Shown: positions 46,217 to 56,052, counted from the stretch's first letter. The stretch is 64,000 bases of DNA from Streptococcus merionis DSM 19192 (GCF_000380085.1 NZ_KB904560.1:1-64000); one strand, 5' to 3'. Notes: generated by a model not told the origin, from the sequence alone. Numbers and translations: made by a program.

Positions 46217-46972
46217 ATGTTTCGGTTAAATGGTCAAGTTGCAGTGGTGACTGGTGGTGCAAAAGGTATCGGGAAAGGGATTGTCTCAGCCTTACTTAAG
46301 CAAGAGGCTCAGGTGATTGTACTAGATAAAGATGTGGTGGCAGGCCAAGCTTTGGCTGAGCAGCTACCAATTACTTTTTTAGAGCTTGATGTTACTCAGG
46401 CTAAGCAAATATCCTGCGTTTTCTCTGAGATAATAGACAAGTTTGGACGCATTGATATTTTGGCGTCAAATGTTGGAATCTTTCCTCAAAAATCATTAGA
46501 AGAGATGACAGAAGAGGACTGGGATTTTATCCAATCAGTCAATCTCAAAGGAACTTTTCTAATTGTCAAAGAAGCTTTAAAATATATGAAAAATCAAGGC
46601 TATGGACGCGTTGTATTGACCTCGTCAATTACAGGACCTATTACAGGCTTTCCGGGCTGGTCGCACTACTGTGCTACTAAGGCAGGTCAGTTAGGTTTTA
46701 TGCGGAGCATTGCCTTAGAATATGCTAAGTTTGGCATTACAGTTAATGCTGTTCAACCTGGCAATATTTTGACGGAAGGCTTGCTAGAGCAAGGCGAAGA
46801 CTATCTTAATCAAATGAAGGCAACTATACCGACTCATAGTTTGGGAGAGCCTATTGATATTGGTGCTGCTGTTGCCTTTTTAGTCAGTCCAGAGGCACGT
46901 TTTATTACTGGTCAATCCCTTGTGGTTGATGGAGGACAAATTCTGCCAGAGTCGCTAGACGCCATTTTATAA
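46217..46972 (+). CDS. Short-chain dehydrogenase/reductase
   Basis: 251 residues of the classical SDR family. NAD(P) loop TGGAKGIGKG, NVG (in LASNVGIF) and the catalytic Ser in TSSITGP with Tyr/Lys in HYCATKAGQ. C-terminal ITGQSLVVDGGQILPES is typical. The length fits FabG-like or sugar-alcohol dehydrogenases, and the substrate cannot be told. Ribosome site GATGAGGAGG; promoter TTACTT-16-TATAAT at about 46145-46172. Confidence 0.88.
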   Translation: MFRLNGQVAVVTGGAKGIGKGIVSALLKQEAQVIVLDKDVVAGQALAEQLPITFLELDVTQAKQISCVFSEIIDKFGRIDILASNVGIFPQKSLEEMTEEDWDFIQSVNLKGTFLIVKEALKYMKNQGYGRVVLTSSITGPITGFPGWSHYCATKAGQLGFMRSIALEYAKFGITVNAVQPGNILTEGLLEQGEDYLNQMKATIPTHSLGEPIDIGAAVAFLVSPEARFITGQSLVVDGGQILPESLDAIL

Positions 46973-47123
46973 ATCATTTAAACCAATTGAAACATTTAAA
47001 ATATAAATGCAGTAGCTGATTGATTTTTAGTTACGAAAGTAGGACAAAAGAACTTATCTTGCTCAAGTGGGTCAGTTATCATCCTTTGAGCCCAGTTTGA
47101 ATAACAAGCTTGATCAACCTTGC

Positions 47124-47169
47124 GGGAGCAGAGCTACAAAATCGTTTTGATTTTGTCTCGCTCCTTTTT
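47124..47169 (+). terminator. Terminator after the SDR gene
   Basis: GGGAGC and GCTCC with inner AAAATC/GATTTT pairing, followed by five Ts. Confidence 0.65.
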
Positions 47170-47179
47170 GTCCCTCGTT

Positions 47180-47208
47180 TTGGATTAAATGGTATTCTTG
47201 TGCTATAA
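47180..47208 (+). promoter_or_regulatory. Promoter of the desulfurase-thiI operon
   Basis: TTGGAT (47180-47185), 17 bp, extended -10 TGCTATAAT (47203-47208). Confidence 0.65.
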
Positions 47209-47255
47209 TTTGAAGATATGGCAATTCTACCTCGAAGATTAGAAAGACAGAAATC

Positions 47256-48398
47256 ATGATTTATCTTGACAATAGTGCAACAACCCAGCCTTATCCTGAG
47301 GTTTTACACACTTACAAAGAAGTGTCTGAAAAAATCTGGGGAAATCCTAGCTCTCTTCATCGTTTGGGAACGCAGGCAACACGGATTTTAGACGCGTCAC
47401 GCAAGCAAATTGCTGATCTATTAGGGAAGTCGCCCGAGGAGATTTTCTTCACATCGGGCGGTACTGAAGGGGATAATTGGGTCATCAAGGGTGTAGCTTT
47501 TGAAAAACAAGCCTTTGGCAAGCACATCATCGTGTCAGCTATCGAGCACCCCGCAGTCAAAGAGTCCGCTCTTTGGCTTAAAACTCAAGGATTTGAGGTG
47601 GATTTGGCGCCAGTGACTAAAGACGGATTTGTGGATCTAGAGGCTTTGGAGAAGCTTATCAGATCCGATACGATTTTGGTATCGATCATGGCTGTCAATA
47701 ATGAAATCGGTGCCATTCAGCCGATTCCGCAAATTTCAAAACTTCTGGAAGATCGACCGACCATTTCCTTTCATGTTGATGCTGTCCAAGCTGTTGGGAA
47801 GATTCCAACGGAAATGTATTTGACCCCTCGAGTGGATTTTGCGACCTTTTCTAGTCACAAATTCCATGGTCCAAGAGGCGTTGGCTTTATCTACAAAAAA
47901 GCCAGCAAAAGGCTAACTCCACTTTTAACAGGTGGTGGTCAAGAGCAGGATTTGCGATCAACGACAGAAAATGTTGCTGGCATTGCAGCGACAGCCAAGG
48001 CGCTTCGCATGACAATGGAGCGATTTGAGGTGGTCAATAATCGTCAAAAAGCCATGAAGCAAGTTATTTTAAAGGCGTTAGCGACCTATCCCGACATCAC
48101 AGTCTTCTCAGGTCAGGAGAATTTTACAGATAGTATTATTACCTTTGGTCTCAAAAATGTACGTGGTGAAGTTGTTGTTCATGCTTTTGAAAGTCATGAG
48201 ATTTACATTTCGACGACCTCTGCTTGTTCCTCTAAAGCAGGCAAGCCTGCTGGAACCTTGCTTGCCATGGGAGTGCCACAAAAATTGGCTCAAACCGCTG
48301 TGCGAGTCAGTCTAGGAGATGACACGGATATGAGCCAGATTGAGCATTTTTTGACCATTTTAGGGCAGATTGATCACCAAACACAGAAAATCAGATAA
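47256..48398 (+). CDS. Cysteine desulfurase (NifS/IscS family) partnered with ThiI
   Basis: 380 residues, class V aminotransferase fold with PLP. The PLP lysine is in FSSHKFHGPRGVGF; TGGTEGDNWVIKG binds cofactor; the sulfur-accepting Cys lies in TTSACSSKAGKP. It takes sulfur from cysteine. Only 12 bp separate it from thiI, and in Bacillus subtilis the enzyme in this position (NifZ) feeds ThiI directly, which is the likely job here. Confidence 0.92.
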   Translation: MIYLDNSATTQPYPEVLHTYKEVSEKIWGNPSSLHRLGTQATRILDASRKQIADLLGKSPEEIFFTSGGTEGDNWVIKGVAFEKQAFGKHIIVSAIEHPAVKESALWLKTQGFEVDLAPVTKDGFVDLEALEKLIRSDTILVSIMAVNNEIGAIQPIPQISKLLEDRPTISFHVDAVQAVGKIPTEMYLTPRVDFATFSSHKFHGPRGVGFIYKKASKRLTPLLTGGGQEQDLRSTTENVAGIAATAKALRMTMERFEVVNNRQKAMKQVILKALATYPDITVFSGQENFTDSIITFGLKNVRGEVVVHAFESHEIYISTTSACSSKAGKPAGTLLAMGVPQKLAQTAVRVSLGDDTDMSQIEHFLTILGQIDHQTQKIR

Positions 48399-48410
48399 GA
48401 AAGTAAAACC

Positions 48411-49625
48411 ATGCAATACTCAGAAATTTTAATCCGTTATGGCGAACTCTCAACCAAGGGTAAAAACCGCATGCGGTTTATTGGAAAACTTAGACGCAAT
48501 GTCGCAGATGTTTTAACGATTTTTCCAGAGGTTACCGTAACAGCCGATCGCGATCGTGGTCATGTTTACCTCAACGGCGCTGATTACAAGGCTGTTTCAG
48601 AAGCTTTGTCCAACGTTTTTGGCATTCAAACCTATTCACCGTCTTATAAGGTGGAGAAGTCCGTACCGGCCTTGAAGAAGGCTGTTCAGACGATCATGAA
48701 GACTGTTTACCAGCCAGGGATGACCTTTAAAGTCGTGACTAAGCGCAGCGATCACAGCTTTGAATTGGATTCCGTCGAACTTAACCATACGCTAGGTGCA
48801 GCTGTTTTTGAGGTCATTCCTGAGATTCAGGTGCAAATGAAAGGAGCGGATGTTGTACTTCGTGTGGAAATCCGTACAGATGCGGCTTATATCTCCCACG
48901 AAACCCTTCGAGGAGCTGGTGGCCTGCCTGTCGGAACTTCTGGTAAAGGCATGCTCATGCTCTCTGGTGGAATTGACTCTCCAGTGGCGGGCTATCTAGC
49001 TCTCAAACGTGGGGTGGATATTGAAGCGGTTCATTTCGCTAGCCCTCCTTATACCAGTCCAGGTGCGCTCAAGAAAGCTCATGATTTGACCCGCAAATTG
49101 ACTAAATTTGGTGGGAATATTCAGTTTATCGAAGTGCCCTTTACGGAAATTCAGGAGGAAATCAAGGAAAAGGCTCCAGAAGCTTATCTGATGACCCTGA
49201 CCCGCCGTTTTATGATGCGGATTACAGATGCTATCCGTGAAAAACGCGACGGTATGGTGATTATAAATGGTGAAAGTCTTGGACAGGTAGCGAGCCAGAC
49301 CTTGGAGTCTATGCAGGCTATCAATGCCGTAACCAGCACGCCTGTCATTCGTCCTGTAGTGACCATGGACAAGTTGGAAATTATTGATTTGGCTGAGAAA
49401 ATAGATACCTTTGAGATTTCAATTCAGCCTTTCGAGGACTGTTGTACGATTTTTGCACCTGATCGGCCCAAGACGAATCCTAAGCTAAAAAATGTAGAGC
49501 AGTATGAAGCACGCTTGGATGTTGAGGGGCTTGTTAAGCGAGCAGTAGCAGGTATTGTGGTTACAGAGATTACTCCTGAAGCAGAAGTGGATCAGGTTTC
49601 TGAACTGATTGATGAGCTGCTGTAG
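48411..49625 (+). CDS. thiI: tRNA 4-thiouridine synthase ThiI
   Basis: 404 residues. An N-terminal ferredoxin-like/THUMP region (about 60-165) binds tRNA; the PP-loop [12 protein letters not shown] (about 185) activates U8. There is no C-terminal rhodanese domain, so sulfur must come from the adjacent desulfurase by another route, as in Bacillus. [15 protein letters not shown] holds conserved cysteines. Confidence 0.95.
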   Translation: MQYSEILIRYGELSTKGKNRMRFIGKLRRNVADVLTIFPEVTVTADRDRGHVYLNGADYKAVSEALSNVFGIQTYSPSYKVEKSVPALKKAVQTIMKTVYQPGMTFKVVTKRSDHSFELDSVELNHTLGAAVFEVIPEIQVQMKGADVVLRVEIRTDAAYISHETLRGAGGLPVGTSGKGMLMLSGGIDSPVAGYLALKRGVDIEAVHFASPPYTSPGALKKAHDLTRKLTKFGGNIQFIEVPFTEIQEEIKEKAPEAYLMTLTRRFMMRITDAIREKRDGMVIINGESLGQVASQTLESMQAINAVTSTPVIRPVVTMDKLEIIDLAEKIDTFEISIQPFEDCCTIFAPDRPKTNPKLKNVEQYEARLDVEGLVKRAVAGIVVTEITPEAEVDQVSELIDELL

Positions 49626-49844
49626 CAATAGACTTATTCCGAAACGCGATATTTATTGAGAAATCCTATCCTCAAAGCAAATCAAGAGTAGCAAGAATCC
49701 GATTTTAGAAAATGGAGTCCATTAAAACGAACTGACGATGACTTTTTTTGAATTTCAAAAAGTGCTTCTACTCAAGCTGCTCAAGAAAACTCTTGTTCGG
49801 AGTTATGTAGTCTCTGAATTATTCTAACGGTCAAATGGCATCAA

Positions 49845-49878
49845 AAAACACTGTGCTCAATTGGTGACACAGTGTTTT
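49845..49878. terminator. Terminator between convergent thiI and plsY
   Basis: AAAACACTGTG pairs with CACAGTGTTTT perfectly around a 12 nt loop; usable in both directions. The rest of 49626-49899 shows no gene. Confidence 0.8.
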
Positions 49879-49899
49879 AACGTGATGTAAAATTGAAAG

Positions 49900-50538
49900 T
49901 TACTTAACATGAGGTTTCTGATTGGTTATATTCAGTCCCCAAGGAATCAAATTTTCCCGTTTTTGCCGAATGCGCTGAGTATTTTCCCGATGGCGGACAA
50001 TGACAATGCTGGCGACAACAAGTACCACTACGGTAAGCACCCAATCCTTGGGTAGCAGAATGCCCAGTTGAGGAAGGATAAGGACAGATACAATAGCTGT
50101 CACAGCTGCTACCACGCTAGAATAGGAAATCATAGATGTCAGGTAAAGCGTTCCTGCAAAAACCGCAATGAGCAAGAGACAATAGATTGGAATAAAACCA
50201 AAGAGCATACCAGCGCTGGTCGCTACAGCCTTCCCGCCTTTGAACTGCGCAAAAATCGGAAAAGTGTGCCCGATGACGGCTAGCATTCCAAAAATCAATG
50301 GAGACAGCTCGGTCACTCCAAACCAGATAGGAAGCAGCGTTGCCAAAGTTCCTTTGAAAAAATCGAGCAAGAAGACGATAATACCGGCTTTTTTGCCCAA
50401 AATCCGAAAGGTATTGGTAGTTCCGGTATTTCCTGAGCCATAGTCGCGTAAATTAACCTTAAAAAAGATTTGGCCGATCCAAAGGCCAGAAGGTATCGAA
50501 CCTAGCAAATAGGCTATAATTAAGAGTAAAATAGTCAT
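49900..50538 (-). CDS. plsY: Glycerol-3-phosphate acyltransferase PlsY
   Basis: 212 residues, five or six membrane segments. [34 protein letters not shown] and [21 protein letters not shown] are the three conserved PlsY motifs. It uses acyl-phosphate to make lysophosphatidic acid, the start of phospholipid synthesis. It is divergent from parE, the streptococcal arrangement. The -10 box ends 6 nt before the ATG and there is no ribosome site. Confidence 0.95.
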   Translation of the reverse strand: MTILLLIIAYLLGSIPSGLWIGQIFFKVNLRDYGSGNTGTTNTFRILGKKAGIIVFLLDFFKGTLATLLPIWFGVTELSPLIFGMLAVIGHTFPIFAQFKGGKAVATSAGMLFGFIPIYCLLLIAVFAGTLYLTSMISYSSVVAAVTAIVSVLILPQLGILLPKDWVLTVVVLVVASIVIVRHRENTQRIRQKRENLIPWGLNITNQKPHVK

Positions 50539-50544
50539 AAGGTG

Positions 50545-50553
50545 ATTATAACA
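50545..50553 (-). promoter_or_regulatory. plsY -10 box, probably leaderless
   Basis: Minus-strand TGTTATAAT (TATAAT 50550-50545), six bases before the start codon. Confidence 0.6.
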
Positions 50554-50584
50554 TAGAACTTGAGGGATTAACTAGTGAAAACTT

Positions 50585-50613
50585 TTGCATTTTCTGGAAA
50601 AAATCGGTAAGAT
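50585..50613 (+). promoter_or_regulatory. parE promoter
   Basis: TTGCAT (50585-50590), 17 bp, TAAGAT (50608-50613), 30 bp before the TTG start. Confidence 0.55.
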
Positions 50614-50642
50614 AGTACAGATGATAATTCTGGAGGGAAGCC

Positions 50643-52592
50643 TTGGCTAAGAAAGAGATTAATGTAAATAATTATAATGACGATGCCATTCAGGTTTTAG
50701 AGGGTCTGGATGCCGTCCGTAAGCGTCCTGGTATGTATATCGGGTCAACCGATGGCACCGGTCTTCATCACCTGGTTTGGGAAATTGTTGACAATGCGGT
50801 TGATGAAGCCCTATCAGGCTTTGGTGATCGCATTGATGTGATGATCAATAAGGACGGTTCTCTGACCGTCACTGACCACGGGCGGGGGATGCCGACAGGT
50901 CTTCATGCGATGGGGATTCCTACGGTTGAGGTTATTTTTACCGTGCTTCACGCAGGCGGAAAATTCGGTCAAGGTGGCTATAAGACTTCTGGTGGTCTCC
51001 ACGGGGTTGGCTCTTCGGTGGTCAATGCCCTGTCTAGCTGGTTGGAAGTTGAAATCACAAGGGATGGCCATGTTTATCGACAACGTTTCGAAGACGGTGG
51101 TAAGCCAGTAACGACCTTGAAAAAAATTGGCACGGCTCCTAAGTCGAAATCAGGCACCAAAGTCAGCTTTATGCCTGATAAAACCATTTTCTCAACCACA
51201 GATTTTAAGTATAATACCATTGCAGAACGACTGAACGAATCAGCTTTCTTACTAAAAGACGTGACCTTGTCTTTGACCGATGAGCGTATCGGCGAGTCTG
51301 TCGAGTTTCATTATGAAAACGGGGTTCAAGATTTTGTGGAGTATCTGAACGAAGATAAGGAAACCTTAACCCCAGTCCTTTATTTTACGGGCGAAGAGTC
51401 GAACTTCCAAGTCGAAGTGGCTATGCAGTACAATGATGGCTTCTCAGACAATATCTTATCCTTTGTCAACAATGTCCGCACCAAAGACGGTGGCACACAC
51501 GAAACAGGATTGAAAACAGCCATCACTAAGGCCATGAACGATTATGCCAGAAAGACAGGACTTTTAAAAGAAAAGGACAAAAATCTGGATGGTTCTGATT
51601 ATCGTGAGGGCCTGTCTGCTGTTTTGTCAATTCTGGTTCCTGAGGAGCATTTGCAGTTTGAAGGTCAAACCAAGGACAAGTTAGGGTCTCCTTTAGCTCG
51701 TCCCATTGTCGATGGGATTGTTTCGGAAAAACTTATCTTTTTCCTAATGGAAAACGGAGAGTTGGCAGCAAACCTTATTCGCAAAGCTATCAAGGCGCGT
51801 GATGCCAGAGAAGCTGCCCGCAAGGCTCGCGATGATGCTAGGTCTGGCAAGAAGACTAAGAAAGATAAGGGGCTCTTGTCTGGGAAATTAACGCCAGCAC
51901 AGTCTAAAAATCCTCAGAAGAACGAACTTTACCTCGTCGAAGGGGATTCTGCCGGTGGATCTGCCAAGCAAGGCCGTGACCGCAAGTTCCAGGCCATCCT
52001 TCCCCTACGTGGTAAGGTCCTCAACACTGAGAAAGCCAAGATGACGGATATCCTCAAAAATGAGGAAATCAACACCATGATTTATACGATTGGTGCAGGA
52101 GTAGGGGCAGATTTTAGCCTTGATGACATCAACTACGATAAAATTATCATCATGACAGATGCTGATACCGATGGTGCCCATATCCAGACCTTGTTGTTAA
52201 CGTTCTTTTACCGTTACATGCGACCACTAGTTGAAGCGGGTCATGTTTACATTGCTCTACCGCCGCTTTATAAAATGTCCAAAGGCAAGGGCAAGAATGA
52301 GATAATTGAGTATGCCTGGTCTGACGGTGAACTTGATGATCTGCGCCAGCAATTTGGTAAAGGAGCTTTGCTTCAACGCTACAAAGGTCTCGGCGAGATG
52401 AATGCTGATCAACTTTGGGAAACAACCATGAATCCAGAAACTCGCACTCTGATTCGCGTAACCATTGATGATTTGGCGCGTGCTGAGCGTCGTGTCTCCG
52501 TTCTCATGGGAGATAAGCCCGCGCCGCGCAGACAGTGGATCGAGGACAATGTACGCTTTACATTAGAGGAAAATACAGCATTTTCAAAATAG
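50643..52592 (+). CDS. parE: DNA topoisomerase IV subunit B
   Basis: 649 residues, GHKL ATPase type II topoisomerase subunit. EIVDNAVDEALSG, DHGRGMPTGLHA and GLHGVGSSVVNALS bind ATP; EGDSAGGSAKQGRD, PLRGKVLNTEKAK and IIMTDADTDGAHI form the Toprim domain. Its neighbour parC marks it as ParE and not GyrB. The start is TTG behind TGGAGGGAAG. Confidence 0.96.
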   Translation: MAKKEINVNNYNDDAIQVLEGLDAVRKRPGMYIGSTDGTGLHHLVWEIVDNAVDEALSGFGDRIDVMINKDGSLTVTDHGRGMPTGLHAMGIPTVEVIFTVLHAGGKFGQGGYKTSGGLHGVGSSVVNALSSWLEVEITRDGHVYRQRFEDGGKPVTTLKKIGTAPKSKSGTKVSFMPDKTIFSTTDFKYNTIAERLNESAFLLKDVTLSLTDERIGESVEFHYENGVQDFVEYLNEDKETLTPVLYFTGEESNFQVEVAMQYNDGFSDNILSFVNNVRTKDGGTHETGLKTAITKAMNDYARKTGLLKEKDKNLDGSDYREGLSAVLSILVPEEHLQFEGQTKDKLGSPLARPIVDGIVSEKLIFFLMENGELAANLIRKAIKARDAREAARKARDDARSGKKTKKDKGLLSGKLTPAQSKNPQKNELYLVEGDSAGGSAKQGRDRKFQAILPLRGKVLNTEKAKMTDILKNEEINTMIYTIGAGVGADFSLDDINYDKIIIMTDADTDGAHIQTLLLTFFYRYMRPLVEAGHVYIALPPLYKMSKGKGKNEIIEYAWSDGELDDLRQQFGKGALLQRYKGLGEMNADQLWETTMNPETRTLIRVTIDDLARAERRVSVLMGDKPAPRRQWIEDNVRFTLEENTAFSK

Positions 52593-52601
52593 GAGGATCC
52601 T

Positions 52602-53015
52602 ATGCCAAAAACCATTTCAAAGCAAGCAGCCTTTGATGAACTCAAGAAACGCTATGCTAAAGCTGAAAACTTACTCAATGACGATGCTAAGGTTGAAACA
52701 TTTTTAACCAAATTAGAACGAAAAATCAAATGGATTCCCTTTATCAGTAAGGAATTAAAGTCTGTTCCAACCTTAATTGGCATGTTGAGAAGCTACTGGA
52801 AAAAGGACTATACTAAAGTTCCGTTTAAAACGATGGTAGCTATTGTCAGTGCTCTACTTTATTTTCTGTCGCCACTTGATGTCGTTCCAGACTGGATTCC
52901 AATCCTTGGCCAATTAGACGATGCTCTTGTCATTGGTACTTGTTGGAAGCTGGTCAATGATGACATTGACGCCTATCGGAAATGGAAGGCAAAGCAAGGT
53001 AAAGCAAAGCATTAG
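52602..53015 (+). CDS. YkvA (DUF1232) family membrane protein
   Basis: 137 residues. The DUF1232 core is ALLYFLSPLDVVPDWIPILGQLDDALVIG (about 85-115), a hairpin of hydrophobic segments with acidic turns; the N-terminal 60 residues are charged and helical, the C-terminus is basic. No function is established. It follows parE by 9 bp (AGGAGGATCC ribosome site) and so is co-transcribed with it, separating parE from parC. Confidence 0.88.
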   Translation: MPKTISKQAAFDELKKRYAKAENLLNDDAKVETFLTKLERKIKWIPFISKELKSVPTLIGMLRSYWKKDYTKVPFKTMVAIVSALLYFLSPLDVVPDWIPILGQLDDALVIGTCWKLVNDDIDAYRKWKAKQGKAKH

Positions 53016-53049
53016 AAACCATCGTGTTATCAAAGGTAGAAGGCTTAAT

Positions 53050-53084
53050 TAGCTTTCATCAAAATGATTATTTGATGAAAGCTA
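53050..53084 (+). terminator. Perfect 14 bp hairpin after ykvA
   Basis: TAGCTTTCATCAAA (53050-53063) and TTTGATGAAAGCTA (53071-53084) with a 7 nt loop. No T run follows, so it may be an RNA-stabilising or processing hairpin, not a terminator. From here to 53298 I see no gene. Confidence 0.5.
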
Positions 53085-53298
53085 CCAACTCCATTTTAAA
53101 CGCTATTTTTGTGGTGAGAATCATTGTTTAAAAAGAGAGCAATGGAGCTGTGCGACAAGGACTTGTTGGAACATTATCGAGCAATTGCGGATATCTATCG
53201 TCATCTACTTTAAAGCCTTAGGAATATAAAGAAAGCAAAGAAGGAATAATTCCTTTAATACCAAGAAACAAAGAAAGGATTGTTCAGCTAGCTCTCCT

Positions 53299-53450
53299 AA
53301 CTGAACACGCCCTAAAGAATGTGTCAAAAAGAGACACAGGTGTTTAAATTTTTACAGCTGTGTCTGCTTTAGTGTAAATCGCCTAGAAAATCAGGATTTT
53401 CCGTCGATTTTCTATTTTGACTTTGTCTTTTCAACGGGCTTTGTATCTTA
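53299..53450. repeat. Single unit of the palindromic repeat family, just before parC
   Basis: The left end AACTGAACACGCCCTAAAG and right end GGGCTTTGTATCTTA match the units in the V-ATPase operon; the right end is identical over 15 bases to 15392-15406, and CTGAACACG recurs at 15575. The core has its own perfect hairpins, AGACACAG/CTGTGTCT (53332-53365) and GAAAATC/GATTTTC (from about 53385). It ends 3 bp before the parC ATG. Confidence 0.65.
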
Positions 53451-53453
53451 ATT

Positions 53454-55910
53454 ATGTCAACAATTCAAAACATGTCCCTTGAGGACATCATGGGAGAGCG
53501 CTTTGGGCGCTACTCTAAGTATATCATTCAGGAGCGGGCGCTTCCTGACATTCGTGACGGGCTAAAACCCGTTCAGCGTCGTATTCTTTATTCTATGAAT
53601 AAGGACGGCAATACTCACGACAAAGGCTACCGCAAGTCGGCTAAATCAGTCGGGAATATCATGGGTAACTTTCACCCCCACGGTGACAGTTCTATTTATG
53701 ATGCCATGGTCCGCATGTCCCAAGATTGGAAAAATCGTGATATTCTTGTTGAAATGCACGGAAATAATGGTTCTATGGACGGAGATCCGCCAGCCGCTAT
53801 GCGTTACACGGAAGCTCGTCTTTCAGAGATTGCAGGCCACCTTCTTCAGGATATTGACAAAAAAACTGTCCCTTGGGCTTGGAACTTTGACGATACCGAG
53901 AAAGAACCAACAGTCTTGCCAGCTGCCTTCCCTAATCTTCTTGTCAATGGAGCAACAGGGATCTCAGCAGGTTATGCGACGGACATTCCACCTCATAACT
54001 TGGCAGAAGTCATCGATGCTGTCATTTACATGATTGACCATCCAAAAGCCAAGTTAGACAAGCTCATGGAGTTTTTACCTGGTCCAGATTTTCCGACAGG
54101 AGCCATTATTCAAGGGCAAGACGAAATCAAAAAAGCCTATGAAACAGGTAAAGGTCGTATCGTGGTTCGCAGTCGGACGGAGATTGAAAACCTAAAAGGT
54201 GGTAAGGAGCAGATCGTTGTCACAGAGATTCCTTACGACATCAACAAGGCAGTTCTGGTCAAGAAAATTGACGATGTCCGTGTCAATAACAAAGTGCCTG
54301 GCATCGTGGAAGTCCGCGATGAATCTGACCGAACAGGTCTTCGCATTGCTATCGAGCTAAAAAAAGATGCCGACAGCCAGACAATTCTGAATTACCTGTT
54401 CAAATACACGGATTTGCAGGTTAATTACAACTTCAATATGGTAGCCATTGACAATTTCACTCCGCGTCAAGTTGGTCTCCAGAAGATTTTGTCCAGTTAC
54501 ATTGCTCACCGCAAAGATATCATCGTTGCACGTTCTAAATTTGACAAGGCCAAGGCAGAAAAACGCCTTCACATTGTTGAGGGATTGATTCGGGTTATTT
54601 CCATTTTGGACGAGGTGATTGCGCTTATTCGTGCCTCGGAGAATAAGGCTGACGCCAAGGAAAATCTTAAAATCAGCTACGATTTCTCTGAGGAGCAGGC
54701 AGAAGCCATCGTGACCTTGCAGCTTTATCGTTTGACCAATACCGACATTGTCACTTTGGAAAATGAAGAAGCAGAGCTGCGTGACACAATCCAAACACTG
54801 GCTGCTATTATTGGTGATGAAGCGACCATGTTTAATCTCATGAAGCGCGAATTGCGTGAAGTCAAGAAAAAATTTGCGACACCGCGCCGTTCTGAATTGC
54901 AAGCAGAAGCAGTAGTGATTGAAATTGATACTGCTAGCCTCATTACTGAGGAAGAAACCTATGTCAGTGTGACGCGTGGTGGTTATATCAAGCGTACTAG
55001 TCCACGGTCCTTCTCAGCTTCTCAGTTAGAGGAAATCGGCAAACGAGACGAGGATGATTTGATTTTCTATCAATTAGCTAAGACAACTCAGCACCTCTTG
55101 CTTTTCACCGATCTTGGCAATGTCATCTATCGACCGGTTCATGAGTTAGCTGACATCAAGTGGAAAGACATCGGCGAACACCTGAGCCAGAGCATCACAA
55201 ATTATGATACTGCAGAAAACGTTATTCGTGCAGAAATCGTAGATAGCTTTGATGAGATGACGACATACTTCGCAGTAACTAAATTAGGTCAAATCAAGCG
55301 TGTGATTCGAAAGGAATTCACACCGTGGAGAACTTACAAATCTAAATCCGTCAAGTATGCGAAACTCAAAAATACTGATGATCTGATTATCACGGTTGCT
55401 CCAATTCAGCTAGATGATGTTCTGTTGATCACGACAAAAGGCTACGCTTTGCGCTTTAATATCGAGGAAGTTCCTGTGGTCGGTGCCAAGGCGGCAGGTG
55501 TTAAGGCTATCAATCTCAAGGGTGACGACACTGTAGCAGCAGTCTTGCTTGTCAATACATCGTCATTCTACCTTCTGACGCAACGTGGTAGCCTCAAGCG
55601 CATGGCCTTTTCTGATATTCCTGCGACCAGTCGTGCTAATCGTGGTTTGCAAGTCTTGCGGGAGTTGAAAAATAAACCTCATCGTGTATTTGCAGCTGGA
55701 AATGTCATGACTGATCAAACGGGAGATCTAAACCTTTTTGTGACAGAAGTGACGGAATCTGATAGTCAGATTTTAGTTATCACTTCAACAACGGGACAGA
55801 CTGTAGAAGTTGCTCTTGATCATCTTAGTCTATCAGAGCGAACTAGTAACGGTTCCTTTGTCTCAGATACCATCTCTGATCAAGGTGTTTTTGCGGCCAA
55901 AATCAAATAA
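53454..55910 (+). CDS. parC: DNA topoisomerase IV subunit A
   Basis: 818 residues. The active-site Tyr118 lies in AAMRYTEARLS. The quinolone region reads HPHGDSSIYDAMVR with Ser79 and Asp83, the sensitive forms. The C-terminal half carries the beta-propeller DNA-wrapping repeats. The ATG stands 3 bp after the repeat unit, and no clear Shine-Dalgarno is seen (preceding bases TATCTTAATT), so translation start efficiency may depend on the repeat RNA. Confidence 0.96.
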   Translation: MSTIQNMSLEDIMGERFGRYSKYIIQERALPDIRDGLKPVQRRILYSMNKDGNTHDKGYRKSAKSVGNIMGNFHPHGDSSIYDAMVRMSQDWKNRDILVEMHGNNGSMDGDPPAAMRYTEARLSEIAGHLLQDIDKKTVPWAWNFDDTEKEPTVLPAAFPNLLVNGATGISAGYATDIPPHNLAEVIDAVIYMIDHPKAKLDKLMEFLPGPDFPTGAIIQGQDEIKKAYETGKGRIVVRSRTEIENLKGGKEQIVVTEIPYDINKAVLVKKIDDVRVNNKVPGIVEVRDESDRTGLRIAIELKKDADSQTILNYLFKYTDLQVNYNFNMVAIDNFTPRQVGLQKILSSYIAHRKDIIVARSKFDKAKAEKRLHIVEGLIRVISILDEVIALIRASENKADAKENLKISYDFSEEQAEAIVTLQLYRLTNTDIVTLENEEAELRDTIQTLAAIIGDEATMFNLMKRELREVKKKFATPRRSELQAEAVVIEIDTASLITEEETYVSVTRGGYIKRTSPRSFSASQLEEIGKRDEDDLIFYQLAKTTQHLLLFTDLGNVIYRPVHELADIKWKDIGEHLSQSITNYDTAENVIRAEIVDSFDEMTTYFAVTKLGQIKRVIRKEFTPWRTYKSKSVKYAKLKNTDDLIITVAPIQLDDVLLITTKGYALRFNIEEVPVVGAKAAGVKAINLKGDDTVAAVLLVNTSSFYLLTQRGSLKRMAFSDIPATSRANRGLQVLRELKNKPHRVFAAGNVMTDQTGDLNLFVTEVTESDSQILVITSTTGQTVEVALDHLSLSERTSNGSFVSDTISDQGVFAAKIK

Positions 55911-55912
55911 TA

Positions 55913-56009
55913 GACTGGCTCGAAAATCTAAAGCTGAGGCTTCTCAATCGTTTTAAGTAACAGTGACCTGACAATTTAAAACGATAAAAATGGATTTTCG
56001 AACAAGTCT
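55913..56009. repeat. 97 bp imperfect palindrome after parC
   Basis: The ends AGACTGGCTCGAAAATCTA and TGGATTTTCGAACAAGTCT pair at 16 of 19 positions, and inside ATCGTTTTAA (55949-55958) pairs perfectly with TTAAAACGAT (55976-55985). It is unrelated in sequence to the 9 kb and 15 kb elements. Confidence 0.5.
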
Positions 56010-56019
56010 CGTGATACCG

Positions 56020-56052
56020 ACATCTCATTCAGCAAGTTTGAGATGTTTTTTT
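56020..56052 (+). terminator. parC terminator
   Basis: ACATCTCA / TGAGATGT stem, 11 nt loop, then seven Ts. Confidence 0.8.

Noticed and set aside
54357-54902. 181-codon minus-strand frame in parC
   Set aside because: Antisense shadow of a complete, well-conserved gene.
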